Assembly (NCBI GenBank): GCA_900547105.1 | Contig: URFL01000006.1 | Span: forward strand, 1 to 64,000 | Length of the DNA: 64,000 bases | Reading direction: 5' to 3' | Source of the DNA: an uncultured Oscillospiraceae bacterium | Lineage (GTDB): Bacteria > Bacillota > Clostridia > Oscillospirales > Acutalibacteraceae | Shown: piece after piece, positions 25,098-34,328 of the stretch | Numbering within the stretch: position 1 is the first letter of the stretch | Layout of the letters: each line of letters begins with the position of its first letter | Translations under genes and position numbers: made by a program | Notes under the pieces: model-generated | What the model was told of the DNA's origin: nothing | The model's database searches: none | Seen by the model: only the letters and a program-made list of their open reading frames with translations

Positions 25098-26135
25098 TCA
25101 TCCTTCCTCATCGTTTTGCGTCGCATCATCGTCCGCATTGCTGTCCGGCACCGCATCGCCGGGATAATCCACTTCCGGTTCGTCATATTCGTCGCCGCCG
25201 ACCACCGTGTCCGGCAGCGTTTCGGGCAGCGCATCGTTTTCGGGGGTCAGCCCCTCGGCATCGTCCGGTGCCTCTTCCGCAAACAGATCGGCAGGCGTCT
25301 GGCGGGAACGCACCCGCAGGATCCACAGCATCGCGACACCGCCCAAAATCGCCAGAATCGCCACCAGCTGCGACACCCGCATAGTACCGAGGTACAGGCT
25401 GTCGGTGCGCAGACTTTCGATCACAAACCGCCCCGCGCCGTACCAGATCAGATAGAGCGAGAAGATCTTGCCTTTGAAGGTGTATGCCTTTTTGGACACG
25501 AGGTGCAGCACCAGAAAGCCCAACAGGCACCACAGCGACTCATACAAAAAGGTGGGATGTACCGGCAGCAGCGGGTCATATTCCACCCCGTTGGCACCGG
25601 TTTGAATAATCGAACCGGTCATGCCCCACGGCAGCGTGGTGTTGGCGCCGAACGCTTCCTGATTAAAGAAGTTGCCCCAGCGCCCGATGCCCTGCCCGAT
25701 CAAAAACCCGAGCGACGCCAGATCAAACATCGCCAGCGTGTTCACTTTGCGCCAACGGCACATCACGATACCGGTGATAAAGGCGAACAAAATGCCGCCG
25801 TAGATGGCGAGTCCGCCGTTCCACACCTCCAAAATGGAGATTGGATTCGCAAAATACGAGGCGCGATCGTCAGAAAATACCACATAGTACAGCCGCGCAC
25901 CCACAAACGCGATCAGCGTGGACACCAGCACCACATCGATCATCCGATCCGAGTTGATGCCGAAGCGCTTGGCGCTTCGCAGCGCATAAATCATCGCCAG
26001 CAAAAAGCCGACCGCGATCATCACGCCGTACCACCGAATGTTGATGGTCAGCCCAAACAGCTGCAGGTTATGCACCAAATACGGCGAGATGGAAAACTTC
26101 CATCCCAGCGCGGGAAACGCAATATAATCGCTCAT
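25098..26135 (-). CDS. lgt: Lgt, prolipoprotein diacylglyceryl transferase
   Basis: A 345-residue polytopic enzyme that attaches diacylglycerol to the lipobox cysteine of prelipoproteins. The signature GRWGNFFNQEAFG, the early RWYGVMIAVGFLLA and the loop HPTFLYESLW are all recognisable. Compared with typical Lgt it carries an acidic, probably disordered C-terminal tail of about 65 residues. It overlaps the preceding M16 gene by 4 bases (ATGA). The apbE lipoprotein at 40240 is one predicted substrate in this window. Confidence 0.95.
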   Translation of the reverse strand: MSDYIAFPALGWKFSISPYLVHNLQLFGLTINIRWYGVMIAVGFLLAMIYALRSAKRFGINSDRMIDVVLVSTLIAFVGARLYYVVFSDDRASYFANPISILEVWNGGLAIYGGILFAFITGIVMCRWRKVNTLAMFDLASLGFLIGQGIGRWGNFFNQEAFGANTTLPWGMTGSIIQTGANGVEYDPLLPVHPTFLYESLWCLLGFLVLHLVSKKAYTFKGKIFSLYLIWYGAGRFVIESLRTDSLYLGTMRVSQLVAILAILGGVAMLWILRVRSRQTPADLFAEEAPDDAEGLTPENDALPETLPDTVVGGDEYDEPEVDYPGDAVPDSNADDDATQNDEEG

Positions 26136-27427
26136 TTCACTTCCTCCTTATCCGACGGCACGATCACCGACAGGGTGGATGCCTCTCGCTGCCACCCGTC
26201 CCGCAGCAGCGCCTGCACATCCTCCATCGTCAGCCTCGCCGCCGCGTCCAGCATCGCGAACGGCGGATTGCCGCGCAGATGATCGTCCACCAGCATATCC
26301 GCACATTCTTCCACATTGTTCAGCCCCGCGACCATCTGGCCATACTGCGCGTTGCGCGCCGCGGCAAACGCGGCGGGGTCGATTCCCTCGCGGCGCAAAC
26401 GGTCGATCTCGGCATACAACTCCTGTGCCACCCGATCCGGATCGCGGGATTCGCCGCCAAACAGCGCCACCGCATAGCCGGGTCCGGTGAAATATTCCGC
26501 GCCAAAGCTCTGGTTGATCAGTCCATGCTCCATCAGCCGCGCATACATCGCCGAGCTGCGCCCGCCGATCAGATCCAGCAGCACATCCGCCGCCATCTCC
26601 CGCGTCGGAGACGGGTACTCACCCGGCGCGACCGCATCCTTGAACCCCAGATAAAACAGCGGCGCCGCCACCGGCATCGCCTGCTCCACCCGTGTGCGCA
26701 GCGCGGTGCGCGGCTCGTCATAGGTCTTGCGCGCCAAGCTCCAATCCGCCGCCGGGCGCAGCCGTTTGTCCGCGATCTCCAGCACCTGCTCCGCCGTTAC
26801 GCGGCCGGACACCGCCAGCACCATGTTGTGCAGATTATAAAACGACCGATAACAGCCGTACAGCAGCTCGGGAGTAATCTCCGCAATAGACGCCACCGTT
26901 CCGGCAATGTCGATGCGCACCGGATGGGTGTGATACAACCCCTCCAGCATATTCAAAAACACGCACCGTGCAGGCGAATCGTTGCACATTTTGATCTCCT
27001 GCCCGATGATGCCCTGCTCCTTTTGCACCGTTTGCTCCGTGAAATACGGATGCTGCACAAAATCCAGCAGAATGTCCAGCGACGGCCGCACATCCCCGGT
27101 GCAGGTAAACAGATACGCCGTGCGGTCAAAGCTGGTGAATGCATTGGCGGACGCGCCGGTCGCGGCATACCGCTCAAATGCGTCGCCGTCCTCACTTTCA
27201 AACAGCTTGTGCTCCAAATAATGCGCGATCCCCGCCGGCACAGTGGTTTCCTCCGCGTCGTCGCCGATGCGGAACACATTGTCGATCGATCCGTAGCGGG
27301 TGGCAAACACCGCGTAGGACGAGGCGTAGTCCGGCTTGGGATACACAAAAATGGTCAATCCGGAGGGATGGTCGATCCGCACACAGCGCTCGCCGGTGCG
27401 CGCATCCATGAATTCCTGTTTGTTCAT
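26132..27427 (-). CDS. M16-family zinc protease, YmfH-like (catalytically competent partner)
   Basis: A 431-residue M16 peptidase with the inverted zinc motif HxxEH as HYLEHKLFE near residue 70 and the downstream glutamate region in EQGIIGQEIKMCND. It pairs with the next upstream gene, a homologue without the motif, as YmfF/YmfH do in Bacillus. Genes overlap by 4 bases on each side (ATGA), so the products are made together. Substrates of the bacterial pair are not established. Confidence 0.9.
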   Translation of the reverse strand: MNKQEFMDARTGERCVRIDHPSGLTIFVYPKPDYASSYAVFATRYGSIDNVFRIGDDAEETTVPAGIAHYLEHKLFESEDGDAFERYAATGASANAFTSFDRTAYLFTCTGDVRPSLDILLDFVQHPYFTEQTVQKEQGIIGQEIKMCNDSPARCVFLNMLEGLYHTHPVRIDIAGTVASIAEITPELLYGCYRSFYNLHNMVLAVSGRVTAEQVLEIADKRLRPAADWSLARKTYDEPRTALRTRVEQAMPVAAPLFYLGFKDAVAPGEYPSPTREMAADVLLDLIGGRSSAMYARLMEHGLINQSFGAEYFTGPGYAVALFGGESRDPDRVAQELYAEIDRLRREGIDPAAFAAARNAQYGQMVAGLNNVEECADMLVDDHLRGNPPFAMLDAAARLTMEDVQALLRDGWQREASTLSVIVPSDKEEVK

Positions 27428-28704
27428 GCGCCCTCGCCTCCTTTTTCCGCCAACAGATACACACAGCGCAGCGTCGCCTGCTGTGCCGCTGCCATCACCC
27501 GCTCGCGGGTCACCGCCGCCACCGCCTCCGCGGCATCGGCAGGGGGCGTCACCTGCGGCAGCAGGCTTTGCCCCAAATAATACCCCGCCAGCGTGGATTG
27601 CAGATCCGGCACCGATTCAAACTGGCTTGTCAGGCTGCGTTTGGCGGATGCCATATCCTCATCGGTGAAATCGCCCCGCCGCACCGCGTCCAGCTGACGC
27701 AAAATCTCGGCGCGCGCTTCGTCCACCTTATCCAGCTGCACGCCGCTGTCCACCAGCATCACGCCTTTCAGCCGGTCGTATCCGGCGGAGCAGTAATAAC
27801 ACAGGCTCAGCCGCTCGCGCACATGGCGGAACAGCAGCGAATGCGGTGTGCCGCCGAAGATCGCGACCATCAGCCGCGCCGCCGCCACGTCGCCGTCCGG
27901 CTCCGCCACCGGCAACCGGAACCCCATCACCAGCTTGGACTGGTTGACCTCCATCGTTTCCCGCTGCTCGCGCACCGCGGCGGCGGGCGCTTCGGTACGG
28001 GTGGAAAGCGCCACCGGATGGCGGTCGATCGCCGCCCATTCCCGCCGGAACGCCCGGGCAACGGCATCGCCGTCGCCGCCCTGCACAATAATCTGCACCC
28101 GTGCCGTGGCCAGCACGGTTTTCCATGCAGCGGTCAGCTCCTGCGGAGTCAGCGCCGACACCCGCTCGGCACGACCGTAACGCGGCACCGCGTACGGCTC
28201 GTCCGGACACAGCAGCTCTTCGCACCGGCGGCGGGCATACAACCGTTTTTCGTTGATTTCGGACGCGATCATCTCGATTAAACAGCGTTTTTCCTGCTCC
28301 ACATCGGCGGTGCGGAACGCGCCGTCCTCCAGCGCCGGCGCAAACAGCATCCGGCACAGCAAATCGGCACACTGCGCCGCAATCGGCTCGCCGTCCAACG
28401 CCAACTCATCCTTCAGCGACCGTGCGGTCAGCGTCAGCATTTGTGCGTCGCCGACCCGCCCCACATCCGCCGTGATGCGCGCGCCATACAGCTGATCCAG
28501 CCGCCGCTGCAGCGCAGTATAATCCGGATACGCCGCACAGCTGCGGCGCAGCAAAAACGGCAGCAGCGCATAGGTGGACGCGGTCTGCTCGTCCAACGGC
28601 AGCAGCAGCGCCACCGTCAGCTGCATGGTTTTGAACCGACGATCCGGCAGACACAGCATTTGCACGCCGTCCGCCAGCGGTTGATTGCTTGGTTGCAACG
28701 CCAT
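27424..28704 (-). CDS. M16-family protein, YmfF-like (lacks the zinc-binding motif)
   Basis: A 426-residue M16-fold protein. Where the active partner has HxxEH, this one has only ordinary residues (ALLPFLLRRSCAAYP), so it should be an inactive half of a heterodimer that helps bind substrate. It is first in the operon M16-M16-lgt-folD. The ATG at 28704 is close to AGAGGTG; a GTG one codon earlier is possible. Confidence 0.87.
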   Translation of the reverse strand: MALQPSNQPLADGVQMLCLPDRRFKTMQLTVALLLPLDEQTASTYALLPFLLRRSCAAYPDYTALQRRLDQLYGARITADVGRVGDAQMLTLTARSLKDELALDGEPIAAQCADLLCRMLFAPALEDGAFRTADVEQEKRCLIEMIASEINEKRLYARRRCEELLCPDEPYAVPRYGRAERVSALTPQELTAAWKTVLATARVQIIVQGGDGDAVARAFRREWAAIDRHPVALSTRTEAPAAAVREQRETMEVNQSKLVMGFRLPVAEPDGDVAAARLMVAIFGGTPHSLLFRHVRERLSLCYYCSAGYDRLKGVMLVDSGVQLDKVDEARAEILRQLDAVRRGDFTDEDMASAKRSLTSQFESVPDLQSTLAGYYLGQSLLPQVTPPADAAEAVAAVTRERVMAAAQQATLRCVYLLAEKGGEGA

Positions 28705-28732
28705 CACCTCTTATTTGTTATATATAGGGTTT

Positions 28733-28761
28733 AGTATACCAGTTTTTCCGTAAAATGAAAA
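28733..28761 (-). promoter_or_regulatory. Possible promoter of the M16-lgt-folD operon
   Basis: TATACT (28738-28733) on the minus strand, with TTTTCA (28761-28756) 17 bases upstream as a weak -35. Confidence 0.45.
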
Positions 28762-28845
28762 GCGGATTTTGCGCAAAGCCAAAAAAAGCCGCCATTTCTT
28801 TTCGCCGGCTCCCTTCCCCCAGCAACATTCACAACTTCAAAATAG

Positions 28846-28905
28846 TTAACCGTTTAATTATTCGGCGGATTGCCGATAGATAAACGTTTAACTTTCTGAT
28901 ATACT
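28846..28905 (+). promoter_or_regulatory. marR-ABC operon -10 with two operator-like palindromes
   Basis: Two related inverted repeats, TTAACCGTTTAA (28846-28857) and TAAACGTTTA (28881-28890), precede TATACT (28900-28905). Their spacing of about 33 bases is near three helical turns. MarR dimers bind such AT-rich palindromes over their own promoter. No good -35 is visible, so an activator or a weak basal promoter is possible. Confidence 0.55.
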
Positions 28906-28938
28906 GAACCTACCCTAAACAAAAGGAGGGATCCCGGT

Positions 28939-29412
28939 ATGTGTACGCCGGTTTCGGTGGACAGGCACCTGCACGAGCTGATGCGGGAGCATCACAACAC
29001 GATGCGCCAGTATTTTCAGGAGCACGGCCTGTTTAACGGACAGCCGCAAATGATGTTTCTGATCCGCGAAAACCCCGGCATCACCCAAAAAGATCTGGCG
29101 GAAAAGATGCAGATCACCCCCGCTTCGGTCGCGGTGTCGGTGCGCCGGATGGAGCACGAGGGGCTGGTGGTGCGCACCCGCGACGACCACGATGCCCGGG
29201 TGCAGCATTTGGCGCTGACCCGCCGCGGCGAAGATTTGGACACCAACTGCCGCCAGGCGCGGGACATCATCATCAGCGTGCTGTACGAAGATTTCTCGCC
29301 GCAGGAGCTGGAAGAGCTGGATGCCCGGTTCCTGTATATGCGGCAAAAGCTGGACAAGGCGCGCAGCCTGTTCCCATCTCATTTACATCAGGAGGATTCT
29401 CATGAAGCGTAA
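28939..29412 (+). CDS. MarR-family transcriptional regulator
   Basis: A 157-residue winged-helix regulator: N-terminal dimerisation helices, helix-turn-helix in GITQKDLAEKMQITPASVAVSVRRMEHEGLV (core KDLAEKMQITPASVAVSVRR) and the wing with RDDHDARVQHLALT. AAGGAGGG precedes the ATG. It overlaps the first ABC gene by 11 bases and is cotranscribed with both ABC subunits, so it most likely represses this exporter operon through the palindromes at 28846-28890 and is released by an exported compound. Confidence 0.9.
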   Translation: MCTPVSVDRHLHELMREHHNTMRQYFQEHGLFNGQPQMMFLIRENPGITQKDLAEKMQITPASVAVSVRRMEHEGLVVRTRDDHDARVQHLALTRRGEDLDTNCRQARDIIISVLYEDFSPQELEELDARFLYMRQKLDKARSLFPSHLHQEDSHEA

Positions 29413-31156
29413 CCCATCCTATCTATCTTACGCCCGCGCGCACTGGCCGTGGCTGGTGGCAGGGCCGCTGTTCATCGCCATGGGCGGCGTGTGCGAGGTG
29501 ATCCAGCCCCGCTTTATGGCGCGCATCGTGGACGATGCCATCAACGGCGAGGGACTGTCGCAAAGCGCCCGCATGGCGATCATCGGCGAAAACGCCGTGT
29601 ATATGGTGCTGCTGGCGCTGCTGGCGATCGCGGTCGGCGTGCTGGGCATTGTGTTTATCTCAAACGGCACCTTCCGGTTCGGTGCCTCGCTGCGCAAAGG
29701 GCTGTATCGCAAAGTGCTGGGCTATTCCCATGCCAACATCGACAAATTCTCGTCCGCGTCGCTGGTGACGCGGCTGACCAACGATGTCACCAACGTGCAA
29801 AACACCTTTATCCAAACGCTGCGCATGGTCACCTTCACCGCCGCCATGTTTACCGGCGCGCTGATCAACGCGCTGTCGGTCAGCGCCAAGCTGGCGCTGG
29901 TAACAGTGTTTGCGGTGCCGGTGATCGCCGTTATCGTGACCATCATCGTGACCAAAGGCTTCCCGCTGTTTGAAAAAATGCAGCAGCGCATCGACAACCT
30001 GAACCGTCGGGTGCAGGAATCGGTCACCAACATTCGGGTCATCAAATCCTTTGTGCGCGAAGATCACGAAAAAGCCAAATTCTACGATGCCGCCGACCGG
30101 CTGTGCGATATTTCGGTGAAGGCGTCGGGGCTGATGGTCACCATCATGCCGCTGATGCAGCTGGTGATGAACCTGACCACCGTCGGCGCTCTGTGGCTGG
30201 GCGGCAATATGGTGCAAAGCGGCGAGATCGCGATCGGCGGTCTGATGTCGTACAGCACCTACATCATGCACATCCTCATGTCCATGATGATGATGTCGAT
30301 GGCGATCATGATGTTCTCGCGGGCGCGGGCTTCTGCCGCCCGTTTGAAAGAGGTGCTGGCGGAACAGTCCACCATCACCGACCCCGAACACCCGGTGACC
30401 GCGCCGGTGCAAAAAGGCGAAGTGGAATTCCGCCATGTCAGCTTCCGCTATAACGAAACCTCCCCCGATCTGGTGCTGGACGATGTGTCCTTCACCGCGC
30501 ATCCCGGCGAGGTGATCGCGGTGGTGGGCGCGACCGGTTCCGCCAAATCGTCGCTGGTCAACCTGATTCCGCGGCTGTACGATGCCACCGACGGACAGGT
30601 GCTGGTGGATGGGGTGGATGTGCGGGATTACGCCATCCGCACCCTGCGCGAAGGGATCGGCATGGTACCGCAGCAAAATGTGCTGTTTTCCGGCACCATC
30701 GCGGACAACATCCGCTGGGGCGACCCGGACGCCACCGATGACGAGGTGGAACAGGCGGCGCGCGACGCGCAGGCACACGATTTCATCATGAGCTTTCCGG
30801 AGGGCTACCAGACCATGCTCAGCCAGGGCGGCGTGAACGTGTCCGGCGGTCAAAAGCAGCGGCTTTGCATCGCCCGCGCGATGATCAAAAAGCCCCGCGT
30901 GCTGATTCTGGACGATTCCACCAGCGCGGTGGACTCGGACACCGAAGGACGCATCCGCGAGAGCTTTTCGCAGCATCTGAAGGGTACCACCGTGTTTATC
31001 ATTGCCCAGCGCATCAGCTCCATCAAAACCGCCGACCGCATTCTGGTGCTGGACAGCGGCAAAGTGGCGGGCTTTGGCACCCATGAGGAATTGATCGCCT
31101 CCAACACCATTTACCAAGAGATCGTATCATCACAGCAGAAAGGAGTGAGCGCCTGA
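29402..31156 (+). CDS. ABC exporter half-transporter A (degenerate ATPase site)
   Basis: A 584-residue type IV ABC half-transporter: six-helix membrane domain then an ATPase domain. Walker A reads GATGSAKSS, with Ala where Gly is usual; the Walker B catalytic Glu is Asp (LILDDSTSAVD); the signature VSGGQ is intact. That combination is known in heterodimeric exporters of the BmrCD/TM287-288 type, where one of the two ATP sites is non-hydrolytic. The ATG at 29402 follows AGGAGG, inside the 3' end of the MarR gene. Its stop shares one base with the partner's start (TGATG). Confidence 0.92.
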   Translation: MKRNPSYLSYARAHWPWLVAGPLFIAMGGVCEVIQPRFMARIVDDAINGEGLSQSARMAIIGENAVYMVLLALLAIAVGVLGIVFISNGTFRFGASLRKGLYRKVLGYSHANIDKFSSASLVTRLTNDVTNVQNTFIQTLRMVTFTAAMFTGALINALSVSAKLALVTVFAVPVIAVIVTIIVTKGFPLFEKMQQRIDNLNRRVQESVTNIRVIKSFVREDHEKAKFYDAADRLCDISVKASGLMVTIMPLMQLVMNLTTVGALWLGGNMVQSGEIAIGGLMSYSTYIMHILMSMMMMSMAIMMFSRARASAARLKEVLAEQSTITDPEHPVTAPVQKGEVEFRHVSFRYNETSPDLVLDDVSFTAHPGEVIAVVGATGSAKSSLVNLIPRLYDATDGQVLVDGVDVRDYAIRTLREGIGMVPQQNVLFSGTIADNIRWGDPDATDDEVEQAARDAQAHDFIMSFPEGYQTMLSQGGVNVSGGQKQRLCIARAMIKKPRVLILDDSTSAVDSDTEGRIRESFSQHLKGTTVFIIAQRISSIKTADRILVLDSGKVAGFGTHEELIASNTIYQEIVSSQQKGVSA

Positions 31157-33006
31157 TGCCACCTCGTATGGGAGGGCCCGGTCGCGGCCCCGGTGGTCCG
31201 GGAGGTCCCGCACCGCAAAAGCCCCGCAACACCAAACGCACCCTCACCCGGCTGCTCGCTTATCTGCGGCGGGATATTCCCCGACTGGTGATGGTGCTGG
31301 TCTTCATTTTGATCAGCACCGGTGCGCAGCTGGCGGCCACCTGGATGCTGACCCCGATCTTCGACACCATTTCCAAAGATAACGGCTTGCAGCGCACCGC
31401 GCTGTACCTGATCGCGCTGGTGCTCATCTATCTGGTGGGCGTGGTCGCCACTTGGGTGCAAAGCCGCACCATGATCAAAATTTCGCAGAATATGATCCTG
31501 CGAATGCGCAAGGATCTGTACGACCATGTCATCCGTCTGCCTATCGGCTATTTCGATGCCCAGGCGCACGGCGACATCATGTCCCGCTTTTCCAACGATA
31601 TGGACATCGTCAGCGAAACGCTGAACAACGCCTCGGTACAGGTGGTGTCCTCCATTATCTCGCTGGTGGGCACACTGGTCAGCATGCTGATCCTCAGCCC
31701 GCTGCTGACGCTGCTGACCATCATCCTGTTCCCCATCATGATCTTCCTGTCCCGCTTCTTTATGAAGCGCAGCCACCGCTATTTCGGCGAACAGCAAAAA
31801 GCGCTGGGCGATCTCAACGGCTTTATGGAAGAAACCGCCGAGGGACAAAAGGTGGTGCAGATCTTCTGCCACGAGCAGCAGGTGGAAACCGATTTTGACC
31901 GGCTCAACGAAGAGTTCCGTCAAAAAGCCACCAAAGCGCAGATCGTATCCGGTGTGGTGCAGCCGCTGATGCAGCACATTAGCACCTTCAACTATGTGCT
32001 GGTCGCCACGGTGGGCGGCGCATTGGCGCTGCAAGGGTTGTTCACGCTGGGCAACATCGCCACCTTCCTGAACCTGTCCCGCCAGTTTGGTCAGCCGGTC
32101 ACCCAAATTGCCAGCCAGCTGTCCATGATCCAATCGGCGCTGGCGGGTGCCGAGCGGGTGTTCGATGTGATGGATCGCGAGCCGGAGGCGGCTCCCGCCC
32201 CCACCGATGTGCGGCTGACCCACACCGAAAGCGGCTATGCGTGGCAGCTGCCGGACGGTCGCACCGTGCCGGTGCACGGCGATGTGAAACTTACGCACGT
32301 CACCTTCGGCTATGTGCCGGATAAGATCGTGCTGCACGATATGTCGCTGTACGCCAAGCCGGGGCAAAAAATCGCATTTGTCGGTTCCACCGGCGCCGGC
32401 AAAACCACCATCACCAACCTGCTCACCCGGTTCTACGACATTCAAGAGGGCACCATCACCATCGACGGCATCAACATCCGCGATATTGCGCTGCCGGATC
32501 TGCGGCGGTCGCTCGCGATGGTGCTGCAGGACACTCACCTGTTCACCGGCACCGTGCGGGAAAACATCCGCTACGGCCGGCTGGATGCGACCGATGAAGA
32601 GTGCGAGCAGGCGGCGCGGCTGGCAAGCGCCCATTCGTTCATCATGCGGCTGCCGCACGGCTACGACACCGTGCTGGACGGCGACGGCGGCAACCTGTCG
32701 CAAGGGCAGCGCCAGCTGCTGAACATTGCGCGTGCCGCAGTGGCGGATCCCGCCATTCTGATTTTGGACGAAGCCACCAGCTCGGTGGATACCCGCACTG
32801 AAAAGCACATCGAGCACGGCATGGATCGGCTGATGCAGGGGCGCACCACCTTTGTGATCGCCCACCGGCTGTCCACCGTGCGTGATTCCGACGCCATCAT
32901 GGTGATCGAACAGGGTACCATTCTGGAGCGCGGCGATCACAACGATCTGATCGCGCAACAGGGACGGTACTACAAGCTGTACACCGGCCAATTTGAACTG
33001 GAATAA
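31156..33006 (+). CDS. ABC exporter half-transporter B (consensus Walker motifs, degenerate signature)
   Basis: A 616-residue half-transporter with a Gly/Pro-rich cytoplasmic leader of about 25 residues, six membrane helices and an ATPase domain. Walker A is GSTGAGKTT, Walker B keeps its glutamate (LILDEATSSVD), but the signature is LSQGQ rather than LSGGQ. Paired with the upstream subunit, one composite site has consensus Walker motifs with VSGGQ and the other has Asp with SQGQ, i.e. one active and one degenerate site. Likely a drug, lipid or peptide exporter. Confidence 0.92.
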   Translation: MPPRMGGPGRGPGGPGGPAPQKPRNTKRTLTRLLAYLRRDIPRLVMVLVFILISTGAQLAATWMLTPIFDTISKDNGLQRTALYLIALVLIYLVGVVATWVQSRTMIKISQNMILRMRKDLYDHVIRLPIGYFDAQAHGDIMSRFSNDMDIVSETLNNASVQVVSSIISLVGTLVSMLILSPLLTLLTIILFPIMIFLSRFFMKRSHRYFGEQQKALGDLNGFMEETAEGQKVVQIFCHEQQVETDFDRLNEEFRQKATKAQIVSGVVQPLMQHISTFNYVLVATVGGALALQGLFTLGNIATFLNLSRQFGQPVTQIASQLSMIQSALAGAERVFDVMDREPEAAPAPTDVRLTHTESGYAWQLPDGRTVPVHGDVKLTHVTFGYVPDKIVLHDMSLYAKPGQKIAFVGSTGAGKTTITNLLTRFYDIQEGTITIDGINIRDIALPDLRRSLAMVLQDTHLFTGTVRENIRYGRLDATDEECEQAARLASAHSFIMRLPHGYDTVLDGDGGNLSQGQRQLLNIARAAVADPAILILDEATSSVDTRTEKHIEHGMDRLMQGRTTFVIAHRLSTVRDSDAIMVIEQGTILERGDHNDLIAQQGRYYKLYTGQFELE

Positions 33007-33012
33007 ACACAG

Positions 33013-33054
33013 AAAAATCCCGCGACGCTCGACCGAGCGCCGCGGGATTTTTTG
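33013..33054. terminator. Terminator of the ABC exporter operon
   Basis: AAAAATCCCGCG (33013-33024) pairs with CGCGGGATTTTT (33041-33052), with an inner CGCTCG/CGAGCG stem. It also suits the convergent gene at 33070. Confidence 0.85.
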
Positions 33055-33069
33055 GTTGCAGAAATGCTA

Positions 33070-33492
33070 TTATTTATCCAGCCGATTTTTGGCATACGCC
33101 AGCAGCGTCGCCATAAAGGCATAGCCTGCCGCGCGCTGCACCCCGCCCACCAGCGAGGAGAAGAAGGTGCTGCCGCTGAAGCCGCCGAACACGCCGCCGG
33201 CCGCAGACACAACGCCCAAGATCAGACCCATCAGCACCGCCACCGGCACCAACACATACAGCACCACCGACACCCAGGTCAGCAGCTTGCCCAGCAAGGT
33301 GTCCGCTTTACCATACAGCTTGTCGATGATCGACTCGCGCGGTTGCTGCGGCGCATACGGCTGCTGCGGATAGCCCGGCTGACCATACGGCTGCTGCGGC
33401 TGCGGTGCATACGGCTGCTGTTGCGGCGCGTTTTGCACCGGGGGCTGCACGGGCGGGGTGGGTTGGTTCTGGACAAAGTTGTTGTTCTCCAT
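33070..33492 (-). CDS. Small membrane protein with Pro/Gln/Tyr-rich N-terminus
   Basis: A 140-residue protein of unknown function. The first 55 residues are low-complexity, with repeats around QPYAPQ and QPYGQPGYPQ; then come an amphipathic helix, a hydrophobic segment (about 75-100) and a second, weaker one. Such architecture occurs in many Gram-positive DUF proteins where the disordered arm mediates interactions. The ATG at 33492 gives a 9-base spacer to AGGAG; an ATG two codons earlier would have only 3. It is monocistronic. Confidence 0.75.
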   Translation of the reverse strand: MENNNFVQNQPTPPVQPPVQNAPQQQPYAPQPQQPYGQPGYPQQPYAPQQPRESIIDKLYGKADTLLGKLLTWVSVVLYVLVPVAVLMGLILGVVSAAGGVFGGFSGSTFFSSLVGGVQRAAGYAFMATLLAYAKNRLDK

Positions 33493-33607
33493 ATCCATCG
33501 GCTCCTTTTTTGTAAGTTGAGATTCCTTTATGTTTAGTATATCGGGTTTGCCATCGGTGTCAATACCTTTTGGCGATTTTCTGCCGATGGATTTCGCGCG
33601 CGGAAAC

Positions 33608-33636
33608 TTGACCTTTGTCGCGTTTTAGGATAGAAT
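33608..33636 (+). promoter_or_regulatory. rpe promoter
   Basis: TTGACC (33608-33613), 17 bases, TAGAAT (33631-33636). Transcription would begin near 33643, so an in-frame ATG at 33650 would leave almost no leader; this supports the start at 33680. Confidence 0.7.
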
Positions 33637-33679
33637 GGGGGTGGTTTTTATGACTTATCGAAAAGGAATGGTGTCCGGT

Positions 33680-34324
33680 ATGCTGTTATCCCCCTCGATC
33701 TTGTCTTGTGATTTCGCCCGTCTGACCGATGCGGTGGCGCGGGTGGAATGTTCCGGTGCAGACGAACTGCATCTGGATGTGATGGACGGCGTGTTCGTCC
33801 CCAACCTCACCTTTGGCGCACCGGTGATCCGCTGTCTGCGCCCGCTGACCCCTCTTTTTTTTGACACCCATTTGATGCTGCAGCATCCCGAACGGCTGGT
33901 GGACGACTTCATCGCCGCCGGCGCGGATTGCCTGACCTTTCATCTGGAAAGCGATGCTCCGGTCGAAGATCTGATCGCTCATATTCACCAAAGCGGCAAG
34001 CAGGCGGGGCTGTCGCTGAATCCCGACACCCCGCTCGATGCGCTGATGCCGTATCTGCCGCTGGTGGATCGCGTATTGGTCATGACGGTGCAGCCCGGCT
34101 TCGGCGGGCAGGTGTTCCAGGATCATGTGCTGGAAAAAACCGCCGCTCTGCGGAAAGAGATCGACCGCCGCCATCTGTCCGCCATTATCGAAGTGGACGG
34201 CGGCGTGCATCGTCAAAACGCCGCGCGTCTGGTGGATGCGGGCGTGGATATGGCGGTGATGGGCAGCGCCTTTTTCGCCGACAGCGACCCGGCGGGGCTG
34301 ACCAATCTGTTCCATTCGCTGTAA
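33680..34324 (+). CDS. rpe: Ribulose-phosphate 3-epimerase
   Basis: A 214-residue TIM-barrel enzyme interconverting D-ribulose 5-phosphate and D-xylulose 5-phosphate in the pentose phosphate pathway. Motifs: LLSPSILSCDFARL, HLDVMDGVFVPNLTFG with metal-binding His and Asp, MTVQPGFGGQ and EVDGGV. The ATG at 33680 gives the usual family start and length; its AAAAGGA site is 12 bases away, rather far. It converges with the MecA-like gene, four bases apart, with no visible terminator. Confidence 0.93.
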   Translation: MLLSPSILSCDFARLTDAVARVECSGADELHLDVMDGVFVPNLTFGAPVIRCLRPLTPLFFDTHLMLQHPERLVDDFIAAGADCLTFHLESDAPVEDLIAHIHQSGKQAGLSLNPDTPLDALMPYLPLVDRVLVMTVQPGFGGQVFQDHVLEKTAALRKEIDRRHLSAIIEVDGGVHRQNAARLVDAGVDMAVMGSAFFADSDPAGLTNLFHSL

Positions 34325-34328
34325 GCGG

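Noticed and set aside
29402..31156. Non-canonical Walker A (GSAKS) and LDD in ABC subunit A as signs of a pseudogene
   Set aside because: The frame is intact and the pattern matches the known degenerate half of heterodimeric exporters.
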